The notes beneath the pieces were generated by a model. The model had not been told where the DNA came from. It worked only from the letters and a program-made list of their open reading frames with translations, and ran no database searches. From Parundibacterium terreum (GTDB taxonomy: Bacteria > Pseudomonadota > Gammaproteobacteria > Burkholderiales > Burkholderiaceae_D), in NCBI RefSeq assembly GCF_014636315.1, contig NZ_BMED01000001.1, positions 1,555,941 to 1,619,940 on the forward strand: a stretch of DNA of 64,000 bases, read 5' to 3'. The position numbers and the translations under genes are program-made. Shown one piece after another: positions 18,673-27,032 of this stretch; the first letter of the stretch is position 1, and each line of letters starts with the position of its first letter.

Positions 18673-19995
18673 TCAGGCAATTTGAGCGTCCAGGCTATCC
18701 GCGCGCAAATCAGGGTGGGGATGGGTGGAAAAGAAACGCATCATTTCCCTGGTCGCGTCTGGGCCTTTCGGGTCCGTATAGCTACCGCGCTGGCTGCCGC
18801 CAGACCACGCGTGGCCGGCGCCGTGCACCAGCCATTGTTCCGCAACAGGCTTGCCGTCCGGCCCGTTATGAATGGTACGCGTATAGGCATGACCCTGTGC
18901 GACCCTGCCGCTCTCAACTTCCACCGTATCATTGGCGATAGGGTTTTCTGCCAATCCGGTCACATGCTGTTCAATGATGTGATCGCTATTGCGCGGGCTC
19001 ACCGTACTGTCATTGTCGCCATGGAAGACAATAACGGGAATCTGTTGCAAGCGCTGTTCTGCCTTGCCCAGGTGATGCCCCCTGCCCTTCATCGCAGACA
19101 GCGCCGACGGCAAATCTTGTGCCGCGGCATAAGGCAGGCCGGAATGGATGCCCACAGCCGCATATAGATCTGGATAGGTAGACCCCATGATCACCGACAT
19201 GGCGCCGCCGGCGGACATGCCTGCGATAAAAACCTGACGCGGATCAATCGCATACTGATCGATAATCTCACGCGTAATGCCGGCAATGATAGATGGCTCG
19301 CCCTGATCACGCTGCTGGTCCATTGCATGGAACCAGTTCCAGCATTTGGAGCCGTTGGCCGCTTGCGATTGCGCAGGATAGGCGACGAAGCAAGGCTGCT
19401 CTCCTGCGATGCCGTTCATGCGTGTGCCGGCAGCAAAATCATCCGGATTTTGCGTGCAGCCATGCAGCATCACGACCAGCGGCAAGGGCTGCCCGTGGTA
19501 GTCGCCGGGAATATACAGCTTGTAGCTGCGCGTGCCTGCATCATTGGTATAAGAGGCTTCGATAAAACGGCCGCCGTCTTGCTGTCCTTCGGCATCTTGT
19601 TCTTCAAGGTCGGCGGGTGCAGCGGGCGCATCAGACAAGGTGCCGAGCTGGCCCCAGCTTTCGTCAAACGGAGACGGAATGCTAAGACCGCCAAACAGTT
19701 TTGGGAAAAAATTGGGAATAGCCGGTCTCTGTCGCTCCGCCAGCGGCGGCACGGTTTGTGGCGAAACAAGCTTCGCCGGTAAGTCGATATTACGCATGCT
19801 TGGGGGATTTTCCTTGAAATTTGTGTTGCCGGCATTTTCATTGCCATCTTTGCGCGTGTTGGACGCGCGCTCAGCAGCAGGCAGCATGGCCTGCAATGCT
19901 TTTTGTATGGCCAGAGTAGCTGCACTGGGACTCTTGCTGCGCAAGATGCGGCTTGCGAACTTCATCGGCGCAAACATGTCCTGATTGATTTTCAT
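18673..19995 (-). CDS. PHB depolymerase-family esterase
   Basis: 440-aa alpha/beta-hydrolase of the esterase_PHB family (short-chain polyhydroxyalkanoate depolymerase or feruloyl-esterase-like). The oxyanion motif is VMLHGCTQNPDDFA, the lipase box is GMSAGG, the acid lies in FHGDNDSTVSPRN and the histidine in GAGHAWSGG. The ~170-residue N-terminal part is hydrophilic and low in conservation. No signal peptide is visible, so it is more likely intracellular or an unusual secreted form. AAAGGA precedes the ATG. It starts 18 bp after the CopG-type gene and is surely in its operon. True substrate unproven. Confidence 0.87.
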   Translation of the reverse strand: MKINQDMFAPMKFASRILRSKSPSAATLAIQKALQAMLPAAERASNTRKDGNENAGNTNFKENPPSMRNIDLPAKLVSPQTVPPLAERQRPAIPNFFPKLFGGLSIPSPFDESWGQLGTLSDAPAAPADLEEQDAEGQQDGGRFIEASYTNDAGTRSYKLYIPGDYHGQPLPLVVMLHGCTQNPDDFAAGTRMNGIAGEQPCFVAYPAQSQAANGSKCWNWFHAMDQQRDQGEPSIIAGITREIIDQYAIDPRQVFIAGMSAGGAMSVIMGSTYPDLYAAVGIHSGLPYAAAQDLPSALSAMKGRGHHLGKAEQRLQQIPVIVFHGDNDSTVSPRNSDHIIEQHVTGLAENPIANDTVEVESGRVAQGHAYTRTIHNGPDGKPVAEQWLVHGAGHAWSGGSQRGSYTDPKGPDATREMMRFFSTHPHPDLRADSLDAQIA

Positions 19996-20013
19996 GAAAA
20001 TCCTTTCCAGCAG

Positions 20014-20427
20014 CTATAAGATGCGTTCAGCGAGAGCTTCCTTTACAGCGGGGCTTGCGTGCAAAACTCCTAAAACGACGACGGTATCAATCGTGGCCAG
20101 CGCCAGTTCCGGTGTCACATCCGAACCTATACTGGCCATGCCCAGAATATGTATCTGCAAGCGCTGGTTGGCAGCCTGCACCGCCTCCAGATCAGCGCGC
20201 GAGTAATAATGCAAACCAAGAACCAGGCTCTTGCGCAAGATGGTCTGCTTGATGACCTCTGCGTGCGTGCTCAACTGGTTCCTGATCGCCGTGCGTATCA
20301 GGTCTGTCCGGTTGGAATAAAAGCCTTCCTGTACCAGCAAATCAATCTGGCCCAAATCTATGAGCCCCATATTGATCGTTATTTTTTCCGTTTCTATGGG
20401 CTTGGCCCGTGTTGCCACAACTGTCAT
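20014..20427 (-). CDS. CopG-family ribbon-helix-helix regulator
   Basis: 137-aa protein whose N-terminal half reads as a ribbon-helix-helix domain: the strand EKITINMGLIDLGQIDLLVQ, then helices with YSNRTDLIRTAIRNQL, the usual RHH turn and second helix. The C-terminal ~70 residues (LHYYSRADLEAVQAANQRLQI..., TIDTVVVLGVLHASPAVKEAL) are a family-specific extension. First gene of a two-gene operon with the PHB depolymerase-like esterase, which it may control. GGAGA precedes the ATG, and a perfect palindrome lies 35 bp upstream. Confidence 0.8.
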   Translation of the reverse strand: MTVVATRAKPIETEKITINMGLIDLGQIDLLVQEGFYSNRTDLIRTAIRNQLSTHAEVIKQTILRKSLVLGLHYYSRADLEAVQAANQRLQIHILGMASIGSDVTPELALATIDTVVVLGVLHASPAVKEALAERIL

Positions 20428-20462
20428 ATATTTTGTCTCCGGATATTATTTTAGAATCCAAC

Positions 20463-20482
20463 TACCATCCATGTGGATGGTA
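20463..20482. promoter_or_regulatory. Perfect palindrome upstream of the CopG-family gene
   Basis: TACCATCCA-TG-TGGATGGTA, 9-bp perfect arms, 36 bp before the start codon. Position and symmetry suit an autoregulatory operator for the ribbon-helix-helix protein. A near copy occurs at 18237-18255. The 310-bp spacer 20428-20737 holds nothing else I can support. Confidence 0.5.
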
Positions 20483-20737
20483 TATTAGTGGAATACCACT
20501 CCTTTACAAGGTTCCAGAAGCAATAATTGCCCATGTTTAATTTTTAAACGTGCGGTTATCGCCCATTCTTGCAGCAAAGGAAATTCTTTTAAAGGATAGG
20601 CAAGTATGGAAGGCCACTGAGGGACTTCTGCAGCGATGGCGGGATGGGCGCCAACGCAAAGCGTAGAGACAGAATCGGTAGGAGTAATGGGGCCGCCAGC
20701 CCATTGCAATTTGCCTGGGCCGGCCATTGCGTCGACA

Positions 20738-22288
20738 TCAAATTTTTCTGTTGGCACTTTCCCAGTAAGGGGCGCGTAACTTGCGCTTGAAGATTTTTCC
20801 CGAATCCTCCCTGGGCAGGGTATCGGCAAATTTGATCAGCTTGGGCACTTTGAACTTGGCCAGGTGTTGCGCCAATTGGGCACGTATCTCATCCGCGCTG
20901 AGTGAAGCCGCATTTTCTTCTCGCTGCACATAAGCGCATAGCTGCTCACCAAACTCCTGGTCGGGGATGCCAAATACGGCGCAGTCCTTGACACCGGGAA
21001 TGCCAAGCAACACCGCCTCTATCTCCGCCGGATAAATATTTACGCCACCTGAGATGACCATATCGTTCTTCCTGTCGCTCAAAAACAGATAGCCATCCTC
21101 GTCCAGCCATCCCATATCGCCGACAGTCACAAAACCATTGCGGCCCGCCGCCTGCCGTTTGTCTGCCTGTTTGTGATAGGTGAAATCCGGCATATGGGCA
21201 ATATGCACATATACATCGCCGACTGCGCCGGGCGGCAGGTCCCGGCCTTCGTCGTCAAAGATTTTGATCCTGGCGCCGGGAATGGGCTTGCCTACCGTGC
21301 CGGGCTTGCTGAGCGCGTCGGCGGAAGTATTGCGCGCGATCAGGCCGGTCTCCGTGGAGCCGTAATATTCACTGATGACAGGCCCCCACCAGGCAATCAT
21401 TGCCTGCTTCAGCGCTGGCGGACAAGGTGCGGCGCCATGCACGACGTCCTTCAATGAGCTGAGGTCGTACTTATGCTTTATCTCTTCAGGCAATTGCAGC
21501 AGGCGATAAAACATCGTCGGTACTATATGCATGTGCGTGATGCGATGCTGCTCTATCAGCGCCAGCATTTGCTCGGGATCGAAGCGCTCCTGCAAGACGA
21601 TATTGGAACCCAGCCGTGCCGAGGTAATGCCGTAACTGTTCGGCGCCGAGTGATACATGGGGCCGTTCATCAGGACCCACATGGGCTGATCGGTCGTCAG
21701 GCCATAGGCTGCCGAGGTCGCGGCGCTCATGATGGCAAAGCGTTCCGCATTCAGCGGATTGCGGCGCACGCCCTTGGGTTTTCCGGTAGTGCCGGATGTG
21801 TAGATCATCACGCCGCGCATATCGGGCGGCGGCGATGTCCGTGCAGTGTAATTCGCAATCCAGTCATCCCATAGGACGGCCGCAGGCGGCAGGTCCGTGG
21901 CGCTGGCGCTCGCTTTGTACGCGCGCAAAATCTCGGGCGGGGTAGGCGCGAACAGCACCGTGATATGTGCAGGTACGCCGGCAGCGACTGCGGGCCATAA
22001 ATCCGTATGCACGACCAGCACCTTGGCGGATGAATCGCTCAGTACATATTCCGCTTCGGCGGCGGTCGCATGCCAGTTGATCGGCGTCGCATAGGCTCCT
22101 ATCATGCTGGCCGCCAGAGATGCCTCGAAAAACGCAAAGTCATTCCGCATCAGCAATGCCACGACATCGTCTTCACCTATACCAAGTTGCGCGAACCCGG
22201 TGGCAGCCTGGGCTGCACGCTGCGTGATATCGCTGATCAGGCGCTGCCGGTCACCGGCGAGAATACGGGGTGGTGTAATGTCGTTCAT
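20738..22288 (-). CDS. AMP-dependent acyl-CoA synthetase
   Basis: About 516-aa ANL-superfamily ligase that activates a carboxylic acid via an acyl-adenylate to its CoA thioester. The P-loop is MIYTSGTTGKPKGVRR, the adenine motif YYGSTETG, the hinge TVGDMGWLDEDGYLFLSDR with the following KNDMVISGGVNIYPAEIE, and the C-terminal catalytic lysine in DSGKIFKRKL. Substrate not predictable; the neighbours (AtuA-like proteins, CitMHS carrier) suggest an organic acid or branched/terpenoid acid. The start is unclear: ATG 22288 fits the family, while a GTG at 22315 overlaps a GGAGG. Last gene of the cluster on this strand. Confidence 0.88.
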   Translation of the reverse strand: MNDITPPRILAGDRQRLISDITQRAAQAATGFAQLGIGEDDVVALLMRNDFAFFEASLAASMIGAYATPINWHATAAEAEYVLSDSSAKVLVVHTDLWPAVAAGVPAHITVLFAPTPPEILRAYKASASATDLPPAAVLWDDWIANYTARTSPPPDMRGVMIYTSGTTGKPKGVRRNPLNAERFAIMSAATSAAYGLTTDQPMWVLMNGPMYHSAPNSYGITSARLGSNIVLQERFDPEQMLALIEQHRITHMHIVPTMFYRLLQLPEEIKHKYDLSSLKDVVHGAAPCPPALKQAMIAWWGPVISEYYGSTETGLIARNTSADALSKPGTVGKPIPGARIKIFDDEGRDLPPGAVGDVYVHIAHMPDFTYHKQADKRQAAGRNGFVTVGDMGWLDEDGYLFLSDRKNDMVISGGVNIYPAEIEAVLLGIPGVKDCAVFGIPDQEFGEQLCAYVQREENAASLSADEIRAQLAQHLAKFKVPKLIKFADTLPREDSGKIFKRKLRAPYWESANRKI

Positions 22289-22382
22289 TGGATAGTCTCG
22301 TTTTATTATCAGCACCTCCAGAAATTACCGGGCGCTGCTTAGGTCAATGACTTACTTTACACCATTTTTCTTCCACTGCGCT

Positions 22383-22703
22383 TTAAGGCGATTCAGGCGG
22401 TTCCGGCAGCTCTATATCCAGTATCGCCGAGCTCAGGCATTTGCCATGCGCATCCAGTGCCAGCGAGCGCGTCACTCCTCCGCCCAGCGCTTTCTCCATC
22501 ACAAAGTTCAATGCACCCAGCGCAGGCAGGCTGTAGCGCCTGACCTCACCCTGCGCAACACCGGCGAAGTGCAGTTTGACGCGCGCAGGTGTCAGAAAAC
22601 TTTCCAGCAATGCGAAGTCCTTGCTGTCGTAAGCGATGACGGAGATGTTCGAGATATCCCCTTTGTCACCAGCACGGGAGTGGGCCAGTTCTCGTAATTT
22701 CAT
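22383..22703 (-). CDS. AtuA-like small C-terminal domain protein
   Basis: 106-aa protein matching the separate ferredoxin-like C-terminal domain found in AtuA-family proteins: KLRELAHSRAGDKGDISNISVIAY, FLTPARVKLHFAG, and RSLALDAHGKCLSSAILDIELP. In many genomes this domain is fused to the large AtuA/DUF1446 protein; here it is a separate gene that starts 1 bp after the stop of the large subunit, so the two products very likely form one complex. GGAGG precedes the ATG. In-frame sequence upstream to 22844 is an artefact inside the neighbouring gene. Confidence 0.85.
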   Translation of the reverse strand: MKLRELAHSRAGDKGDISNISVIAYDSKDFALLESFLTPARVKLHFAGVAQGEVRRYSLPALGALNFVMEKALGGGVTRSLALDAHGKCLSSAILDIELPEPPESP

Positions 22704-22704
22704 T

Positions 22705-24060
22705 TTATGCCTCCAGTATCTGGATTGTCGGCTTGACCTGCCCGCGCGGCAGATAAGTGGACAGCACAGCAACCACGTCTTTCGCCGATTTTGTAGCGCC
22801 GCCCCCGCCAGCCGGGCCGCAGGTATACAAAGCCTCAACCTCATTACCGACGCGCCGCGCCGCCTGCAATGTTGAAGAACGCCCTGCTACCCGCAGCCGC
22901 ACTTCATACGGCTCCGCGGCGCCAGCGGCATCCGATAAATTCCGGCCATGGATAGCATTGACGCCTATCAGCTCACTGCGCAACTCATCCAGTGACTCAC
23001 CCAGCCTTTGACCAACCAGTTGCAAACGCTGCTCGACAATGTCCAGGGCCAACTGTGCTCGCGTCAGCGCACCGGGGCCGGCATACGATATCTGCCCTTC
23101 GCCGATATAGCTATCGACGTAGCCCAGCGATACCTTCAGTGCATCCGGCCTGGCGCGGCCGCTGGCGCCGCTGACACGTACCCGATCCGGGCCTAGCTGC
23201 TCCATGCTGACCTGGCTGAAATCTGCAACAACATCCGGCGTCATATAGGCGCTGGGGTCGTGGATTTCGTACAGCAATTGCTCCTTGCAGGTGGCCAGGC
23301 TGACCAGCCCGCCGGATCCTGCCACCTTGGTAATCACCGCGCTGCCATCCTCTGCAACTTCGGCCAGAGGAAAACCCAGCCTGGCGAGATTAGCCACATC
23401 CTTGAAACCGGGATCGGCAAAATAACCGCCGGTAATCTGTCCTGCGCATTCCAGCAAATGCCCTACCAGCGTGCCCTGCCCCAGCCTGTGCCAATCATCC
23501 ATGGCCCAGCCAAATTCATGGATCAAGGGCGCCAGCACCAGTGCCGGATCCGCTACCCTGCCGGTAATAACAACGTCCGCACCTTGCGCCAATGCGTCGA
23601 CCAGGGGCTGCGCGCCCAAGTAGGCGTTGGCGGACAACAGCTTGCTGCCCAGCGCGCTGACCGGACTGCCGTTGTCGTCAAGGTAGTCTCCCTGCATCAC
23701 CTGCTGCAACACATCATCGCCACCGACTGCTGCTACCTTCAGCCCGGTCAAACCCAGCGCAGCGGCGATTTCACGCACCTTGGCCGCAGCAGCAAGAGGA
23801 TGGGCCGCGCCCATATTAGTGATGATGCGTATCCCCTTTTCACTGCACAGGCGCAACACCGCGTGCATGCGGTCTTCCAGCAAGGGGTCGTAGCCAAGCT
23901 CGGGATTTTTCATTTTGCTTTGCTGCGCAACTGCAATCGTGCGTTCGGCCAGACATTCAAAGATCAGGTAGTCGATATCCCCTTTCTCTGCCAACTCTAT
24001 CGCCGGTTCTATGCGGTCGCCTGAATAACCGGCACCTGCGCCAATTTTGATATGTTTCAT
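22705..24060 (-). CDS. AtuA family protein (DUF1446, acyclic terpene utilisation-like)
   Basis: 451-aa DUF1446 protein. N-terminus IKIGAGAGYSGDRIEPAIELAEKG and DYLIFECLAERTIAVAQ are family hallmarks, as are ITNMGAAHPLAAA and ADVVITGRVADPALVLAPLIHEFGW. AtuA itself belongs to the Pseudomonas citronellol/geranyl-CoA pathway, but the family is broader and its chemistry is not established. No signal peptide. AAGGAG precedes the ATG. Between the CitMHS transporter gene and the small AtuA-like gene, in one operon. No other atu genes (geranyl-CoA carboxylase) are nearby, so a terpene role is not implied here. Confidence 0.85.
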   Translation of the reverse strand: MKHIKIGAGAGYSGDRIEPAIELAEKGDIDYLIFECLAERTIAVAQQSKMKNPELGYDPLLEDRMHAVLRLCSEKGIRIITNMGAAHPLAAAAKVREIAAALGLTGLKVAAVGGDDVLQQVMQGDYLDDNGSPVSALGSKLLSANAYLGAQPLVDALAQGADVVITGRVADPALVLAPLIHEFGWAMDDWHRLGQGTLVGHLLECAGQITGGYFADPGFKDVANLARLGFPLAEVAEDGSAVITKVAGSGGLVSLATCKEQLLYEIHDPSAYMTPDVVADFSQVSMEQLGPDRVRVSGASGRARPDALKVSLGYVDSYIGEGQISYAGPGALTRAQLALDIVEQRLQLVGQRLGESLDELRSELIGVNAIHGRNLSDAAGAAEPYEVRLRVAGRSSTLQAARRVGNEVEALYTCGPAGGGGATKSAKDVVAVLSTYLPRGQVKPTIQILEA

Positions 24061-24104
24061 TGCAACTCCTTCCAGCGTCTATTTCTTTACCTGCACCGCA
24101 TCCG

Positions 24105-25403
24105 CTAGATAGGGAAAATTCCCAGCAGCACGCAAGTGATGGTCATCACGATCGATGCGCCAAACAAGTATTTAAATGTGTACTTCTGATGGTCGGCCAA
24201 TTCTATGCCGGCCAGCCCGGCAACCAGGAAAGTTGCGGGCGTCAGCGGACTGACCGGAAAGCCGGTCGTCATCTGCCCCAGCAATGCCGCCTGCGCCACT
24301 TGTATCGGTTGCACACCGAGTATCTTGCTGACCTCAGCCACGACCGGCAGCACACCGAAGTAAAACGAATCCGGATCGAACAGCAGCGACAGCGGCATCG
24401 ACAGCAAACCCAATGCAAAAGGAATGTGCGAAGCCATTTCCGGCGGCACGAAGGCCACCGCAGTCTTCGCCATCGCGGTCAGCATGCCGGATTTGCTCAT
24501 GATGCCGGTAAATACACCGGCCGCAAACAGGATGCCTGCCATCAGCAAGGCCGCCTTCGCATGCGCATCGACACGAGCGCGCTGCATGTCTACATTCGGA
24601 TAGTTGATCATCAACGCCAGCACCACGCCTATCATGAACATCACGACAGGATCGATCTTGCCGCTGATCATGGTGCCCAGTACGAACACCGTCAGTACGA
24701 TATTGATCCAGAAATTTTTGGGCCGGCGTATGGATTTCTGCTCCTCTGTCAGCTCATGGCTATGCGAGAAACCTTGCGGCGCGCCCTTGGTCAGGCCCAG
24801 CCTGATCTCTTCCTTGCGGCCCAGCAGATAAGACACCGTGAAGACAAAGATCAGGCCAACCACCTGCACCGGTATCAGCGGCATAAAGATGTCACTGACC
24901 GGAATATGCAGCGCGGCCGAAGCCCTTATCATCGGCCCGGTCCAAGGCAGGAAATTGACACCGGCTGCCAGCGAGGCTACGCAAGCCAGAACCCTTTTGT
25001 CTATGCCCAGACGTGTGTACAGCGGCAGCATCGCCGGTATCGTCACCAGGAAGGTGACTGCTCCGGAGCCATCCAGGTGGATCAGCAGCGCCAGCAAAGC
25101 CGTGCCGGGTACGATGCGCGTGGGCCGGCTGCCGACTATGCGCAAGATGCCACTGATGACCGGATCCAGCATGCCGGCATCGGTGACAATGCCGAAAAAC
25201 AGGATAGCAAACACAAACATGCCTGCCACTGGCGCAATGCTGGTGATGCCGGCAACAATGAATTTTGAGGTTTCCATGCCGAAACCGCCTATCAGCGCGG
25301 CAAGGATGGGGATGGCAATCAATGCCACCAGCGGCGACATTTTTTTGGTAAGTATCGCCGCCAGCAGCACGACGATCGTGATAAAGCCGAGTAAAGCCAG
25401 CAT
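24105..25403 (-). CDS. CitMHS family carboxylate transporter
   Basis: 432-aa inner membrane carrier with about 12 helices, of the citrate-Mg2+:H+ symporter family (ion-transporter superfamily). Family features include LGFITIVVLLAAILTKKMSPLVALI at the N-terminus (read in two parts), the re-entrant PWTGPMIRASAAL motif and TGFPVSPLTPATFLVAGLAG in the second half. Substrate probably a di- or tricarboxylate, likely the acid later activated by the acyl-CoA synthetase of the same operon. AGGAG precedes the ATG. First gene of the unit, divergent from the LysR regulator. Confidence 0.88.
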   Translation of the reverse strand: MLALLGFITIVVLLAAILTKKMSPLVALIAIPILAALIGGFGMETSKFIVAGITSIAPVAGMFVFAILFFGIVTDAGMLDPVISGILRIVGSRPTRIVPGTALLALLIHLDGSGAVTFLVTIPAMLPLYTRLGIDKRVLACVASLAAGVNFLPWTGPMIRASAALHIPVSDIFMPLIPVQVVGLIFVFTVSYLLGRKEEIRLGLTKGAPQGFSHSHELTEEQKSIRRPKNFWINIVLTVFVLGTMISGKIDPVVMFMIGVVLALMINYPNVDMQRARVDAHAKAALLMAGILFAAGVFTGIMSKSGMLTAMAKTAVAFVPPEMASHIPFALGLLSMPLSLLFDPDSFYFGVLPVVAEVSKILGVQPIQVAQAALLGQMTTGFPVSPLTPATFLVAGLAGIELADHQKYTFKYLFGASIVMTITCVLLGIFPI

Positions 25404-25478
25404 TCTTGTCTCCTGGTTGTTTTTTTGTCCGCCACTTTGTTGAATATTTGCAGCGGTAATTTATTCTGGGCCAGTCAA

Positions 25479-25513
25479 TTAATTTAGTAAAATGGTAATT
25501 TACGATAAATTAA
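25479..25513. promoter_or_regulatory. Interrupted inverted repeat between transporter and LysR gene
   Basis: TTAATTTAGTAAA at 25479-25491 is mirrored by TTTACGATAAATTAA at 25499-25513 with a two-base insertion in the right arm. It lies in the 132-bp divergent spacer, 23 bp before the LysR start, where LysR-type proteins usually bind for autoregulation and activation of the divergent gene. Confidence 0.5.
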
Positions 25514-25535
25514 TCTGTTTTTCAGATGAATCTAG

Positions 25536-26477
25536 ATGAGCGCAAATATCTCCACCCGCCTGCTATACGCCTTCCTGGCACTGGATGAACTGAAGCACTT
25601 CACCCGTGCTGCAGAGCGCTGCCATGTGTCGCAATCCGCTTTCAGCGTGATGATCCAGAAACTGGAGGCTGCAGTAGGTGCGCGCCTGTTTGAACGCGAT
25701 ACGCGCAACGTCACGCTGACGCCGGAGGGCAAGCTGTTTGCCGACGTGGCGCGCTCCCTGATCGCGGAGATAGAATCAGCCTTTGCCGATATGACAGAGT
25801 ATGTGGAAAAACGTCGCGGCAGGGTTGCCATCGCGGCGCTGCCATCGCTGGCGGCAAATGGTCTGCCGGCTGTGATCGCCGCTTACAAGAAACTCTTCCC
25901 CGGCGTCACTGTCACCTTGCATGACGTACTATCAGACCAATGCCTGGCTTTGCTCAGGCAGGGCAAGGCCGATCTGGCGCTCACCGCGCCCGGGCCAAAC
26001 GTGCAGGAATTTGAAGCCAGCACCTTGTGCAGCGACCCGTTTTACCTGGTTTGCCGGCGAGACCACAAGCTGGCGAAGAAACGCCGCATCCAACTGAGTG
26101 ACCTGGCGGGTTGCGAGCTGATACACCTGGCGCGCTCCACCAGCGTCCGACAGCACGTGGACAAGCTGCTGGCAGATGTAGCTACCATCCATACCGGTCT
26201 GGAAGCGGAGCATCTGGCCACGGTGGCAGGCCTGGTGGAGCAAGGACTGGGAGTGTCGCTGGTACCGGAGCTTACCTTGTTCCAATTCCGCCAGTTGAAT
26301 CTGGTCGCGATACCGGTAGAAACCGAAGGGCTTGTCCGCCCTATCCTGATCGTCAAGCGCAAGAGCGAGAGCCTGTCCATTGCGGCACAGGCTATGCAGG
26401 ACATGATCATCAAAGAATTAGGCGAAAATCGCGCTACAGATCAAGGCAGCAAAAAAACCAGGTATAGGCAGGTATAA
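25536..26477 (+). CDS. LysR-family transcriptional regulator
   Basis: 313-aa LysR-type regulator. The winged HTH is at residues ~5-62 (LYAFLALDELKHFTRAAERCHVSQSAFSVMIQKLE in pieces) with the usual GARLFERDTRNVTLTPEG wing; the periplasmic-binding-like effector domain follows (RVAIAALPSLAANGLP..., GLGVSLVPEL). It sits divergently from the CitMHS/AtuA/acyl-CoA synthetase operon and is the natural candidate for its control, with a carboxylate or acyl-CoA as effector. The last residues (KKTRYRQV) are encoded by the first units of a 10-bp tandem repeat, so the C-terminus probably varies between strains. Confidence 0.88.
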   Translation: MSANISTRLLYAFLALDELKHFTRAAERCHVSQSAFSVMIQKLEAAVGARLFERDTRNVTLTPEGKLFADVARSLIAEIESAFADMTEYVEKRRGRVAIAALPSLAANGLPAVIAAYKKLFPGVTVTLHDVLSDQCLALLRQGKADLALTAPGPNVQEFEASTLCSDPFYLVCRRDHKLAKKRRIQLSDLAGCELIHLARSTSVRQHVDKLLADVATIHTGLEAEHLATVAGLVEQGLGVSLVPELTLFQFRQLNLVAIPVETEGLVRPILIVKRKSESLSIAAQAMQDMIIKELGENRATDQGSKKTRYRQV

Positions 26478-26500
26478 GCAGGCATAGGCAGGTACAAGCG
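26461..26500 (+). repeat. Four imperfect 10-bp tandem repeats
   Basis: Units GGTATAGGCA, GGTATAAGCA, GGCATAGGCA and GGTACAAGCG stand head to tail. The LysR stop codon falls in the second unit, so the array straddles the end of the gene and the spacer. Confidence 0.8.
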
Positions 26501-26527
26501 GCAGCGCAACCGCACACGACAAAATAA

Positions 26528-26556
26528 AACGGGAGGCCTAAAGCCTCCCGTTATTT
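26528..26556. terminator. Bidirectional terminator between LysR and lipoprotein genes
   Basis: 10-bp perfect stem AACGGGAGGC / GCCTCCCGTT with 5-nt loop. The T-rich side is better on the minus strand (TTTTATTTT), so it mainly serves the DUF2846 gene, but it lies between convergent genes. Confidence 0.85.
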
Positions 26557-26579
26557 GTATTCCAGAGCGAAATTAGCGT

Positions 26580-27023
26580 TTATTTCGTAGTAGCCGTGCC
26601 AGTGTAGCTCAGGTCTGGCAATTCTTTTTTCGCCTCTTCGGCGTTGGCCAATTCAGGGATGATACGGCCAACCATGATGCCGAAGCTAGGGCTGGTTTTC
26701 ACATATTTGACTTCGCCTTTTTCCAGGGTAAAGGTCAGCTTTTTTTCCACTTCTGTACTGGTGGCGACTTCATGATTGCCGATATTGCTATCGACGAAGA
26801 AAAATCCGCCCGGCTTGGAATCACCTACCTTTTGCCCATCCAGCGTAATCGAAGGCTGTATCGCCGCGCCGAACATGCTGGAACTACGGAAGAAATAAAT
26901 ACGGCCCTTATCAGCCTGCAATGCGGGAATACTCGATTCCATATCTTTGTGCTTGACGCCTGAAGCACAGCCTGTCAAGGCGATTGCTATGCTCAATACT
27001 GTTGCGAGTTTCATGAAACGCAT
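26580..27023 (-). CDS. DUF2846 lipoprotein
   Basis: 147-aa lipoprotein with lipobox LTGC (cleavage before the cysteine near residue 19). The mature part is DUF2846: GRIYFFRSSSMFGAAIQPSITLDGQKVGDSKPGGFFF, read across residues ~40-80, then an immunoglobulin-like strand set ending GIMVGRIIPEL. Membership is clear but function is unknown. Asp does not follow the lipid cysteine (it is CAS), so outer membrane sorting is expected. AGGAAT precedes the ATG. It starts 9 bp after the stop of the upstream lipoprotein gene, with which it forms an operon. Confidence 0.85.
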   Translation of the reverse strand: MRFMKLATVLSIAIALTGCASGVKHKDMESSIPALQADKGRIYFFRSSSMFGAAIQPSITLDGQKVGDSKPGGFFFVDSNIGNHEVATSTEVEKKLTFTLEKGEVKYVKTSPSFGIMVGRIIPELANAEEAKKELPDLSYTGTATTK

Positions 27024-27032
27024 TGGTTATTC

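Noticed and set aside
20485..20829. Minus-strand frame of 114 codons after the acyl-CoA synthetase
   Set aside because: Overlaps the synthetase's conserved C-terminus in another frame and has no recognisable product.
24060..25268. Plus-strand 402-codon frame opposite the CitMHS gene
   Set aside because: Antisense artefact; His/Gln/Arg-rich composition and no ribosome binding site.
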